Source of the DNA: Candidatus Hydrogenedentota bacterium | GTDB taxonomy: Bacteria > Hydrogenedentota > Hydrogenedentia > Hydrogenedentales > JAGMZX01 | Reading direction: 5' to 3' | Assembly (NCBI GenBank): GCA_029556545.1 | Contig: JAKQEQ010000059.1 | Location: 1 to 42,308 of the forward strand | DNA: 42,308 nucleotides | Shown here: in pieces, positions 1-6,744 of the stretch | Position numbering within the stretch: the stretch's first letter is position 1 | Layout: the number at the start of each line of letters is the position of its first letter | Position numbers and translations under genes: made by a program | Notes under the pieces: generated by a model | What the model was told of the DNA's origin: nothing | The model's input: the letters and a program-made list of their open reading frames with translations, nothing else | The model's database searches: none

Positions 1-416
1 GGAATGGAAATATTCCACCCGGCCTGCGACGTGTACTCGAAGGTCCCGGCAAGGTAGCCAATCACGCCGACGCGATCGCGCTCCTCGAAGTCGGTCAGGA
101 ATCTTCCGACGACAAAGAGAACCAGATCGCCGGATTCGACGCGGGTAAACGTGGCTCCGTTTTGCTCGGTGATCTCCACGATCTTCGCGTTGAAGGCCAC
201 AGGAACGCCGACGTATCGACCGGGCGCCTTCTTGAGCTTTCCGGGCGTCATTTCCTTCGCCGCGATTCTGGCAGCAGCAACGTAACCAATCATCTCTCCC
301 TTGGGCTCCGCGTCGATCCTGTCGAGCTGCCGTTGCAATACGGGGAACTCCTGCGCCCCGGCAACAGAACCCAGAGCGAGCATCGCGATCACCGCGATCA
401 CCGCCACCTGTCTCAT
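1..416 (-). CDS. Exported OB-fold-like protein, 3' end outside window
   Basis: An open frame of 138 codons runs leftward off the window edge without a stop. The ATG at 416-414 follows a strong Shine-Dalgarno sequence (GGAGGTGTGGCGA). Residues 1-21 form a Sec signal peptide: Arg2, a hydrophobic stretch, then an AGA|Q cleavage site. The mature part has alternating beta segments (RYVGVPVAFNAKIVEI, GDLVLFVVG, DRVGVIGYLAGTFEYTS) that resemble secreted OB-fold proteins, in which a final I-P motif lies near the C terminus, so little is probably missing. It is divergent from the phage gene train at 477. It may be a lysogenic-conversion gene or a host gene. The function is unknown; the fold assignment is inference. 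Confidence 0.7.
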   Translation of the reverse strand, partial: MRQVAVIAVIAMLALGSVAGAQEFPVLQRQLDRIDAEPKGEMIGYVAAARIAAKEMTPGKLKKAPGRYVGVPVAFNAKIVEITEQNGATFTRVESGDLVLFVVGRFLTDFEERDRVGVIGYLAGTFEYTSQAGWNISI

Positions 417-476
417 TCGCCACACCTCCGCCGCGGCATCGTAACCGCGCAAAACCCGAAAACCAAGGATCTCTAA

Positions 477-992
477 ATGCGCCGTGTGACGCAGATAGGT
501 CTACTCATGCCCGAAAACGAACCGGGACAGCACCGGGACGAATTGTCCCCCAAGCGTCCCGCGCGTCAGCTCGAGCTACCCGCCACCGACGCCACGCAGT
601 ACCGAAATGACGTGCGGTGGCTGTACGTGGTCGCGGGCGAGATGGTCCGCATCGCCGGCGGAACGGACTGGCTCGCGCATGCGATGGATCGCGAGCCGTC
701 CTACGGCTCGAAGATTCGCGAGGCGCTCGCGGGAACGGGTGAGCGGAAGTTCCACCTTGAGATGCTCGCGCCGCTCCTTCGCGATACGGAAGCGGCCGAG
801 CACCTGCTTTCGCGCCTGTCGGAGCTGCTCGACTTTGAGCCGCCCGTGCGTGTCAAGCGCGAGACGACGCCCGAGCAAGAGGCCAAGGCGCATCGCGAAG
901 CGATCGACGAGCTCGACCCCGACATGCGCGATCTCATGCGTCGCAAGGTCGCCCGAAAACTTGGCGTGCGCGTGGAGGACCTCAAGCCATGA
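477..992 (+). CDS. Unknown phage protein, possible HTH regulator
   Basis: 171 codons starting at ATG 477 behind AAGGA at 464-468. An in-frame ATG at 507 is an alternative start. The segment around residues 62-85 (TDWLAHAMDREPSYGSKIREAL) has the helix-turn-helix-like pattern of small phage DNA-binding proteins: a recognition-type Ser-Lys helix after a short turn. The C-terminal third is charged and helical. It is the first gene of the rightward train and is coupled by ATGA to the next gene. Its position just inside the likely control region makes an early regulator (CII- or Cro-like in role) plausible, but I do not recognise the family. Confidence 0.7.
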   Translation: MRRVTQIGLLMPENEPGQHRDELSPKRPARQLELPATDATQYRNDVRWLYVVAGEMVRIAGGTDWLAHAMDREPSYGSKIREALAGTGERKFHLEMLAPLLRDTEAAEHLLSRLSELLDFEPPVRVKRETTPEQEAKAHREAIDELDPDMRDLMRRKVARKLGVRVEDLKP

Positions 993-1198
993 ACCACTCC
1001 ATCGCCACCGAGCTCGCCAGGGCCGCGCTCGCGGAGTTTCGTTGCGAGGTCGCGCTTGACGCCAACACCACATGCAGGGCGCCGGCCGCGCGTCGCATTG
1101 GCGGACGCAACTACTGCGCGGAACACGCGTGTCCGCTTGTCGGCCGTGAGCGCTTCATCGATCGCTGCCACAACGAAGATCTTTCGAGGTCGCCGTGA
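989..1198 (+). CDS. Small Cys/His protein, possible zinc finger
   Basis: 69 aa; its ATG overlaps the preceding stop (ATGA at 989-992). Cysteines at residues 19, 28, 42 and 46, with the pattern C-x8-C-x13-C-x2-H-x-C, suggest a metal-binding knuckle. No family is recognised. It is one of three small Cys-pair proteins in the first 4.3 kb of this operon. Coupling to both neighbours argues that it is really translated. Confidence 0.6.
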   Translation: MNHSIATELARAALAEFRCEVALDANTTCRAPAARRIGGRNYCAEHACPLVGRERFIDRCHNEDLSRSP

Positions 1199-1362
1199 CT
1201 CGTCGAAAGACAGGCCGCGCGTGCATCGTCTGCCGTCGAGACGGCGGCACGGATCAGGTCATCGATGGCGTCGCGTGTGTCGTTTGTGATGAGTGCGCGA
1301 GAGATCATTTTCTTCGGCCGATCGCGGTCGAGCGCGCCAAAGGAGGGACCAATGCAGCGTGA
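1195..1362 (+). CDS. 55-aa double-CxxC protein
   Basis: A GTG at 1195 overlaps the TGA of the preceding gene (GTGA), and the frame ends at TGA 1360-1362, 11 bases inside the methyltransferase gene. The product has C10-x2-C13 and C28-x2-C31 plus C34, a treble-clef or zinc-ribbon-like arrangement, and a His at 38. Overlap with both neighbours, the same coupling style as the rest of the operon and the paired cysteines support a real gene despite its size. The function is unknown; DNA or RNA binding is the usual role of such ribbons. Confidence 0.6.
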   Translation: MTRRKTGRACIVCRRDGGTDQVIDGVACVVCDECARDHFLRPIAVERAKGGTNAA

Positions 1363-2500
1363 AATGCCACCAATTCACCCAGCCGCGAACCTGTTTCCAA
1401 TGCTCCCCGACGAAGAGCTTCACGCGCTCGCCGATGACATCAAAGAAAACGGACTGCAGCAGCCGATCGTCATGTTCGGCGCCCGCCTTCTCGACGGCCG
1501 CAACCGCTGGCGCGCCTGCGAGCTCGCGGGCGTCGAGCCGAAGCTAAAAGACTGGAGCGGCGACGATCCGATCGCCTACGTCGTCTCGCTGAATCTCAAG
1601 CGGAGGCACCTCGACGAGAGTCAACGGGCAATGGTGGCGGCGCGGATTGCGACGATGCGCCGCGGCGATAATCAGCATACCGAAATTTCGGGAACCTCTC
1701 AGCGCAGCGCGGCGGACCTGTTGAGCGTCAGCGAGGACTCGATTGGCTTCGCCCGCAAAGTTCTCGACCAAGGCACCCCCGAACTCGCTACGGCGGTGGA
1801 TGCGGGCGAGGTGGCGGTATCTACGGCGGCGCTTCTTGCCTTGCTGCCCAAGGACGAGCAGCGCGACGTGGTGGCCAAGGGCGAGCGCGAGATTCTTGCC
1901 AGGGCGAAGGAGATCCGTGCGCGCAAGAACGAGGTGCGGCGGGTGAAGCGCGTCGAGAAGCTTGTCGAGATCTCCAAGGGCAACGCGCCGCTTTTGGCTC
2001 CCGTGCGATTTCCGCTCCTGCTCGCCGATCCGCCGTGGCGTTACGAGCACGTCGAGACGGAGAGCCGGGCGATCGAGAACCACTATCCGACCATGTCACT
2101 CGAGGAGATCTGCGCGCTCCCCGTCGCCGGTGTGACAACCGACGATTGCATTCTGTTCATGTGGGCGACGAGCCCGAAGCTCGTCGAGTCCATGAGGGTG
2201 ATCGAGGCGTGGGGCTTCAGCTATCGCACGTGCGCCGTCTGGGTGAAGGACAAGATCGGAATGGGCTACTACTTCCGGCAGCGTCACGAGCTCTTGCTTG
2301 TCGCCACCAAGGGAAAGCCGCCGACGCCCGCGCCGAGCGATCGGCTCGACTCCGTAATCGAGGCGACGCGCGAGCGACATAGCGCGAAGCCTGTTGAAGG
2401 CTACGAAGCGATCGAGCGCATGTACCCGACGCTCCCGAAAATGGAAATGTTTTGTCGGTCCCCTCGTGACGGGTGGCACGTCTGGGGCAATCAGTCGTGA
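1352..2500 (+). CDS. ParB-like N-terminal domain fused to MT-A70 adenine methyltransferase
   Basis: 382 aa from ATG 1352, chosen because AAAGGAGGGACC lies directly upstream; an upstream in-frame ATG at 1265 has no such site. Residues about 5-75 are a ParB/Srx-type domain (LADDIKENGLQQPIVM, then D48-G-R-N-R-W53). A helical HTH-like middle follows. Residues about 215-382 are an MT-A70-family N6-adenine methyltransferase with the catalytic DPPW at 226-229 and a downstream FMWATSPKL segment. The domain pair is known in phages: the ParB part likely guides DNA binding while the C-terminal part methylates adenine using S-adenosylmethionine. A likely role is masking phage DNA from restriction. Confidence 0.88.
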   Translation: MQREMPPIHPAANLFPMLPDEELHALADDIKENGLQQPIVMFGARLLDGRNRWRACELAGVEPKLKDWSGDDPIAYVVSLNLKRRHLDESQRAMVAARIATMRRGDNQHTEISGTSQRSAADLLSVSEDSIGFARKVLDQGTPELATAVDAGEVAVSTAALLALLPKDEQRDVVAKGEREILARAKEIRARKNEVRRVKRVEKLVEISKGNAPLLAPVRFPLLLADPPWRYEHVETESRAIENHYPTMSLEEICALPVAGVTTDDCILFMWATSPKLVESMRVIEAWGFSYRTCAVWVKDKIGMGYYFRQRHELLLVATKGKPPTPAPSDRLDSVIEATRERHSAKPVEGYEAIERMYPTLPKMEMFCRSPRDGWHVWGNQS

Positions 2501-3036
2501 ACGACTTCGTGACGTGCTTGGCGCAGTCTCACGCGGCGTCTGATTGGTCTGGATGGGAGACCGTCTACCGCGCGGCGTTCCCTGCGTTCTCGGCCATGAT
2601 CGATCACCGCGCCGACGGAGAGCATCAGCGCGCAGGGATCGATCGCTCGATCATTCTCACCAACTCAAAACAGATCCTGATCGACGAGAAGGTGCGCGGG
2701 CGAAACCGTCTTACAGGTGCAGTCTACGACGACATTCTTCTTGAGGTCTGGTCCGACGAGCGCGCCAAGTCGCCGGGGTGGGTCGTCAAGGCGATCCGTG
2801 CGGACTATATCGCCTACCTGATCGCGCCGCTTCAGCGCTGCTACCTGCTCCCGGTCATTCAGCTGCAAGCAGCATGGCAGAGGCACGGAAAAGAATGGAC
2901 GCGCACGTATGGCACGAAGCGATCGCAAAATCGTAGCTGGGTGACCGCGAGCGTCCCTGTTCCCGTCGAGAAGTTGTTTCCGGCGATCGGTGGGTGTCTG
3001 CGCATTGAGACGCCTCCGTATGACGTGACGCCGTGA
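2497..3036 (+). CDS. Putative PD-(D/E)XK nuclease-like phage protein
   Basis: 179 aa from GTG 2497, overlapping the methyltransferase stop as GTGA; an upstream GTG at 2473 would add 8 residues. Residues 44-65 show Q44, D49 and then D63-E64-K65 at the end of a hydrophobic strand (QILIDEK), the D...(D/E)xK core of the restriction-endonuclease fold. Further aromatic helices follow (DYIAYLIAPL and AWQRHGKEW). It resembles a group of uncharacterised phage proteins with this fold. It is adjacent to a RecU-like resolvase, so a role in DNA branch or end processing is likely. The exact substrate is unknown. Confidence 0.65.
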   Translation: MNDFVTCLAQSHAASDWSGWETVYRAAFPAFSAMIDHRADGEHQRAGIDRSIILTNSKQILIDEKVRGRNRLTGAVYDDILLEVWSDERAKSPGWVVKAIRADYIAYLIAPLQRCYLLPVIQLQAAWQRHGKEWTRTYGTKRSQNRSWVTASVPVPVEKLFPAIGGCLRIETPPYDVTP

Positions 3037-3785
3037 CCGCCCGCGGCAAATCCCTCGAGCTCGCCATTGCGCGCGCCGCACGGGGCTACCGCAAGGAAGC
3101 GCGCGCGTGCCTCATGCGCCAGTTTCCGCAGATGGCATGGCGCGGCGGGTCTTACGAGTACGTGAGCGACGCGCCGATCGACTTCATCGGCGTCGTGTAC
3201 GACCGCGAGCAACCGCGCGCCTACGCTCTTGAATGCAAGGAGACCGGAGAAGCGTCGTTCCCGATCGCAAAGCTCGAGGAGCACCAACGCCAAGCGCTCG
3301 AGGCTTTCCGGGCATGCGGCGCAGACACGCGTATTGCCGTCGACTTTACGCGCATCAAAGAGGTCTACCTTCTTGATTGGCTCCTCGTCGACACGTTCAT
3401 TCTCGCGCCGTGGCGCAAGTCGCTCACTGTCGATTGGTGCCGCGCGTACGGGCTTTTGATCCCGGAAGAGAATCGCGACAAAGACGAGACGCGCAGGGCT
3501 CTGTTTCTTGAGGGCGCCGCGCACAAGGATCAGGCGCGATGTCTCGAGATCGTGTCGACCGAGCGCCAGCAAAAGCCGGTCATCTCACTCGATTCCGATT
3601 TCAGCGACGAGGATGATGACGACGAGCGCGAGGTGCGAAAGGAACTACTCGCGCCAATGACACCAGAGCAAATTCGCAGGCGCGGCGTCGACGCGATCAA
3701 CGCGTCACTTGACCGCGCCAGTAAGCAACTCGCCAAGCAATCCGCTCGCGAGAGAAACCGCAAACGATGGAGCCGTGCAGGATGA
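3033..3785 (+). CDS. RecU-like Holliday junction resolvase
   Basis: 250 aa from GTG 3033 (GTGA overlap). The N-terminal 110 residues match the RecU/Hjc-type PD-(D/E)XK layout: G5-K6-S7-L8-E9 at the start, then D50 in PIDFIGV, E67-C-K69 in ALECKET, and H84-Q85 in the following helix. Resolvases of this group cut four-way DNA junctions as dimers. The region after residue 150 is charged, with an acidic run near 187-200 (DSDFSDEDDDDE) and a basic C terminus not typical of RecU. It likely clears branched DNA before packaging. Confidence 0.75.
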   Translation: MTARGKSLELAIARAARGYRKEARACLMRQFPQMAWRGGSYEYVSDAPIDFIGVVYDREQPRAYALECKETGEASFPIAKLEEHQRQALEAFRACGADTRIAVDFTRIKEVYLLDWLLVDTFILAPWRKSLTVDWCRAYGLLIPEENRDKDETRRALFLEGAAHKDQARCLEIVSTERQQKPVISLDSDFSDEDDDDEREVRKELLAPMTPEQIRRRGVDAINASLDRASKQLAKQSARERNRKRWSRAG

Positions 3786-4084
3786 CAACCGAAGAGCAGG
3801 GCAAGAAAGAAGTCAGCGAGGACGCGAGTGCTCGACTTGAGCGTATCAAGAACGACGAGGAGACCCGGAAGCAGGTCGCGTGGCTCGTCGAGAAAACCAA
3901 AGCGCGCCTTCTCGCGCAGTGCAACGGCCGGCCCGCGCCTGTGTGCCTCCGCGCGCTTGTCGGCGCGCTCTGTGACGTTGCCAAGCACATTGGCCTCGAC
4001 CGAGCACACCTCGACAATCTCTATCTCGCCGTCGTCGACGGCGAAATTCCTTACGACGCGCCGCCCGAAAAGGCCGCGCCGTGA
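3782..4084 (+). CDS. Hypothetical phage protein
   Basis: 100 aa if it starts at ATG 3782 (ATGA overlap with the resolvase gene); an in-frame ATG at 3767 gives 105 aa. The N-terminal half is charged helix (Glu/Lys/Arg). The C-terminal half (VCLRALVGALCDVAKHIGLDRAHLDNLYLAVVDG) is a compact helical segment with two Cys. No family is recognised. It sits between the resolvase and the zinc-ribbon and helicase genes, so a replication accessory role is possible but unsupported. Confidence 0.6.
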   Translation: MTTEEQGKKEVSEDASARLERIKNDEETRKQVAWLVEKTKARLLAQCNGRPAPVCLRALVGALCDVAKHIGLDRAHLDNLYLAVVDGEIPYDAPPEKAAP

Positions 4085-4272
4085 GCGACGACTTCACGCC
4101 GCCGCGAAAGCCGCTGAGTGACTTACAACGTCAACTCCGTGAGCAGTCGAGGTGCATTCACTGCGGACAGCCCGCGTCAAGCCAGCGCCTTGACTGCTAC
4201 GAGTGCCGTAGCACGCAAGAGGTGCGGTTTCGCACGGGCATTTTCATCAAGCGACTTCGCGACATCGCATGA
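4081..4272 (+). CDS. Small zinc-ribbon protein
   Basis: 63 aa from GTG 4081, overlapping the preceding stop; its own TGA overlaps the helicase ATG. C25-x2-C28 and C39-x2-C42 form a classical two-knuckle zinc ribbon, followed by a basic helix. Its position immediately before the replicative helicase suggests a helicase-loader or primase-accessory role, but nothing in the sequence shows this directly. Confidence 0.65.
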   Translation: MSDDFTPPRKPLSDLQRQLREQSRCIHCGQPASSQRLDCYECRSTQEVRFRTGIFIKRLRDIA

Positions 4273-5723
4273 ACACGTCAAAAGAAACATCCCTTCGCGT
4301 CATTCTTGGCGCGGGGTTGATTCACGCGCCTTTACTCAAGACATGGCTCCCGCTCGTCGAAGAGCAGGACTTCGAGGGTGACGGCCGAGCAAAGCTCTAC
4401 TTCAAATCGGCCAAGGCGTGCGAGAAAAATGGAAGCCTCGACCGACCGGCGCTCACCGATGAGATGCGCCGGCGCAATACGAACGGGCTCTTCAAGGAGA
4501 TTTCGCTCGACGCATACCTTGAAGATCTCGCCGACGACGTTGTAACGATCGATCCCGCGGCCGTCATCTTCCACGCCAAGCGCTTCCGCGCTGAGTCGCG
4601 CAAGGAGCGCCGCGCACGAAGACTTAACGAGCTTGCGCACCGCGCGCTCAACGACGAGGAGGGTGAATCTCTTGGGGCGATCGAGCGATTGCTCGAAGAA
4701 GAGCGGAGGGGGGCAGCCACCGAAAAGCGTGCGCCTGCGAGAGCCAAGGAGGCCGCACTTTCTGATTGGTCCACCGCGCTCCCCGCGCCAATGCGCACAG
4801 GTCTTCAATCGCTTGACGCGGCGATCGGCGGTGTGCGACCCGAGTCGACCTACAGCATCATCGGCAGCTCGGGCAAAGGAAAGTCAGGCTTTACCATTCA
4901 GCTCACCCGCGGGCTTTTGCGCTTTCGCCCCGTTCTCTACGTCTCGACTGAGCTCTCGCGCCGTCAAGCGCTCGCCCGTTTCGCCGCGCAAGAGCTTGGC
5001 GAGTCATGGTCGAAGGTCTACGCGCTTGCCCCCGAAGGGGCGCCACATATCGCGCAAGTCCTCGAGACCCATTGTCAGCGCCTTCGCGTGCTCAAGCTCG
5101 AGCGGAACACCTCTCTCACCGACGAGCTCGACCGTGCAGCACAGGAGGAGGGCGAGGCCCCCGTACTCGTGCTCGACTACCTTCAGCACGCAGCGAGGCG
5201 CTTAGAGGGCGACGACCCGCGCGTCATCACCGCGCAGATGTCGGACGAGATCACGTCGTACGTCACCGCGAACCGAACCAGCGCGCTCGTGGTCTCAAGC
5301 ACTGCCCGAGGCTTTTACAAGGACAATGACAAGCGGGCCGCTACCGACTTCCTCGGAGCGGCGAAAAACTCGGGAGACGTCGAATTTGACGCCTCAGCGG
5401 TGTTGTTTTTGGACACCGACCCGTGCCCGCTTGGCGGATCGTCGAATTGCAGGCTTCACATCGCGAAGAGCCGGTTCGGTGGTGAAGGGCAAACCATTGG
5501 GCTCAAGTTCATTGGCGCGCGCGGCATGTTCGAGGAAGACCCGAGCGCCGCGCTCGATGACAACCAGCGCGACGTGTTCGAGATGATCGGATCGGGCGCC
5601 GGAACGGTCGAAGAAGTTGCGCGCGGACTGCAGCGCCGAAAGCAGGACGTTACGGACGTCATAGACCTACTTGCAAGACGCGGGCTCATCACGAAACGAC
5701 CCCTTGAGGTGATCGGAAAATGA
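4269..5723 (+). CDS. DnaB-like replicative helicase
   Basis: 484 aa. The N-terminal 110 residues are helical and DnaB_N-like, followed by a charged linker. The RecA-like motor spans about 175-430: Walker A G-S-S-G-K-G-K-S at 199-206, a STELS segment around 225 (DnaB motif H1a region), Walker B ending VLVLDYLQ with Asp303, and the downstream K-S-R-F-G-G-E-G segment typical of DnaB. The last 60 residues look like a winged helix (GTVEEVARGLQRRKQDVTDVIDLL). It unwinds DNA at the phage replication fork using ATP. It lies directly upstream of the GGGAACGAT repeat cluster. I see no primase in the window. Confidence 0.88.
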   Translation: MNTSKETSLRVILGAGLIHAPLLKTWLPLVEEQDFEGDGRAKLYFKSAKACEKNGSLDRPALTDEMRRRNTNGLFKEISLDAYLEDLADDVVTIDPAAVIFHAKRFRAESRKERRARRLNELAHRALNDEEGESLGAIERLLEEERRGAATEKRAPARAKEAALSDWSTALPAPMRTGLQSLDAAIGGVRPESTYSIIGSSGKGKSGFTIQLTRGLLRFRPVLYVSTELSRRQALARFAAQELGESWSKVYALAPEGAPHIAQVLETHCQRLRVLKLERNTSLTDELDRAAQEEGEAPVLVLDYLQHAARRLEGDDPRVITAQMSDEITSYVTANRTSALVVSSTARGFYKDNDKRAATDFLGAAKNSGDVEFDASAVLFLDTDPCPLGGSSNCRLHIAKSRFGGEGQTIGLKFIGARGMFEEDPSAALDDNQRDVFEMIGSGAGTVEEVARGLQRRKQDVTDVIDLLARRGLITKRPLEVIGK

Positions 5724-6037
5724 CTTTTTTGCTCGTTTTTGCGTTGTTTGGTTTCCCGTCGGTGGGAACGCTCGGGAACGATTTGGGAACGATCGCTCAG
5801 CGACGGGAGCAAGATCGTTCTCGACGGGAGCACCCTTTTTCACTCGGGAACGATTTTTTTCGTTCCGGGGTCGGGAACGATAGGTGTGTTTGCCGTCGGT
5901 GCGGATCGTTCCGGGGTCGGGAACGCGCCTCTAAAGGGGAGCATCGTTCCTCCCCTTTAGGGGAAAGCGGGAACGATTTTTTAGAACACCCTCACCCATT
6001 ACGTGGGAGCGAAAACAGCGCTCGGGGTGGCCGGTGA
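5720..6037 (+). CDS. Doubtful ORF reading through the iteron cluster
   Basis: 105 codons starting at an ATG that overlaps the helicase stop (ATGA), with a terminal TGA that overlaps the next gene's start. The coupling geometry fits this operon. The composition does not: the predicted protein is low-complexity, and its recurring GND and charged segments come from the DNA repeat GGGAACGAT read in one frame. The first 15 residues are hydrophobic (TFLLVFALFGF). I think the DNA repeats are the functional element and translation, if any, is incidental. Confidence 0.25.
   Translation: MTFLLVFALFGFPSVGTLGNDLGTIAQRREQDRSRREHPFSLGNDFFRSGVGNDRCVCRRCGSFRGRERASKGEHRSSPLGESGNDFLEHPHPLRGSENSARGGR
5764..5977. 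repeat. GGGAACGAT iteron cluster, candidate replication origin or operator
   Basis: Eleven copies of GGGAACG(AT) occur in 214 bp. Direct copies are at 5764, 5774, 5785, 5846, 5873, 5919 and 5969. Inverted copies are at 5814-5820, 5860-5866, 5905-5912 and 5943-5950. Five direct copies carry the full nine-base GGGAACGAT. Some pair as inverted repeats, for example 5846-5854 with 5860-5866 around a T run. AT-rich tracts flank the cluster (the TTTTTT runs at 5724-5729 and 5854-5860). Iterons beside a helicase gene are the usual layout of a theta-type phage origin. A multi-site operator for the downstream sigma-like and terminase genes is the alternative. Confidence 0.7.
5931..5960. promoter_or_regulatory. 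Perfect 10-bp hairpin with an iteron in its loop
   Basis: CTAAAGGGGA at 5931-5940 and TCCCCTTTAG at 5951-5960 are exact reverse complements separated by ten bases that contain ATCGTTCC, an inverted iteron. No U-tract follows, so it does not look like an intrinsic terminator. It could be a cruciform or strand-opening element of the origin, or an RNA hairpin in the leader of the downstream genes. Confidence 0.6.
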
Positions 6038-6402
6038 TGGCTCGTGCAAAGGTGCCTGGCGTTCGCGCTGTCCCGCTTGCCGCGGTCAAGGCGCTGGCGC
6101 TTTACCCCGAGCCGCCGCGCACGCGTCTTGAGTCTTGGGCGGTACGGCCCATGTACTCGTGCGACCCGGAGAGCCCGGCCGCTGTTCGGCCGTGTCCGTG
6201 GTCTGGTTGCCGGTATGTCTTGCGGACCGGTGCCTGTGCTGTCGATGCGGCCGAGAGCGGAGAGAACACGCTCGAAGCGATTGCGCGCGCTGAAGGCGTC
6301 GCAATCAAGCAGGTGTGGAAATACCAGCAGCGCGCGCTTGGCAAGCTCAAGGCGATGGGGCTGCGGGTGTTCCGCGGGCAGCTCGTGCCGGACGAAGGGT
6401 AA
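6037..6402 (+). CDS. Sigma-70 region-4-like regulator
   Basis: 121 aa from ATG 6037; a GTG at 6034 would add one residue. Residues 40-67 contain four Cys (42, 53, 58, 67) in an R-P-C-P-W-x2-C-R context. Residues 76-105 (NTLEAIARAEGVAIKQVWKYQQRALGKL) follow the region-4 HTH pattern of sigma factors: TLEEIA, then GV, then a recognition helix and the basic RALxKL end. Small proteins of this layout occur in GC-rich proteobacterial phages. It lies between the iteron cluster and terminase, so it may direct RNA polymerase to late promoters. That role is inferred. Confidence 0.7.
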   Translation: MARAKVPGVRAVPLAAVKALALYPEPPRTRLESWAVRPMYSCDPESPAAVRPCPWSGCRYVLRTGACAVDAAESGENTLEAIARAEGVAIKQVWKYQQRALGKLKAMGLRVFRGQLVPDEG

Positions 6403-6423
6403 AGCAGGGGGGAAACTGAGAAC

Positions 6424-6744
6424 GTGGCTGACGATCCGGCGAAGCGGGACGCTGCGGGGCGCTTTGGCGCGGGGAACAAGGCCAACCCCTCGGGGCGGCC
6501 AAGGGTTCTCGTCGAGGCAATCGAGGCGTTCCGTCGTCCCGAGGACCTCGAAAAGCTGCGCCTTCGCCTGCTCGAGATTGCGAAGAGTCGGGACTTGAAG
6601 GCGGCGATCGCGGCGATTCGCGAGTACCATGACCGCGCGTTCGGCAAACCGAAACAGGTTGTCACCGGCGAGGACGGCGGACCCGTGCAAGTCGACATCA
6701 CGGCAATCGCCTCGAAGATCCGAAAGCTCGCCGGCGACGAATGA
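6424..6744 (+). CDS. Terminase small subunit-like protein (DUF5681 type)
   Basis: 106 aa from GTG 6424, preceded by AGGGGGGAAACTGAGAAC. The N terminus (GRFGAGNKANPSGRPR, residues 12-27) is the DUF5681 signature found in genes just before large terminases. A helical stretch follows at 30-75. The small subunit recognises the packaging site and hands DNA to the large subunit. The stop overlaps the large-subunit ATG. Confidence 0.8.
   Translation: MADDPAKRDAAGRFGAGNKANPSGRPRVLVEAIEAFRRPEDLEKLRLRLLEIAKSRDLKAAIAAIREYHDRAFGKPKQVVTGEDGGPVQVDITAIASKIRKLAGDE

Noticed and set aside
1265-1351. N-terminal extension of the methyltransferase
   Set aside because: No ribosome site at 1265, while AAAGGAGGG precedes ATG 1352, and a coupled 55-aa gene occupies the region.
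5764-5977. CRISPR array from GGGAACGAT copies
   Set aside because: Units are nine bases, irregularly spaced and in both orientations.
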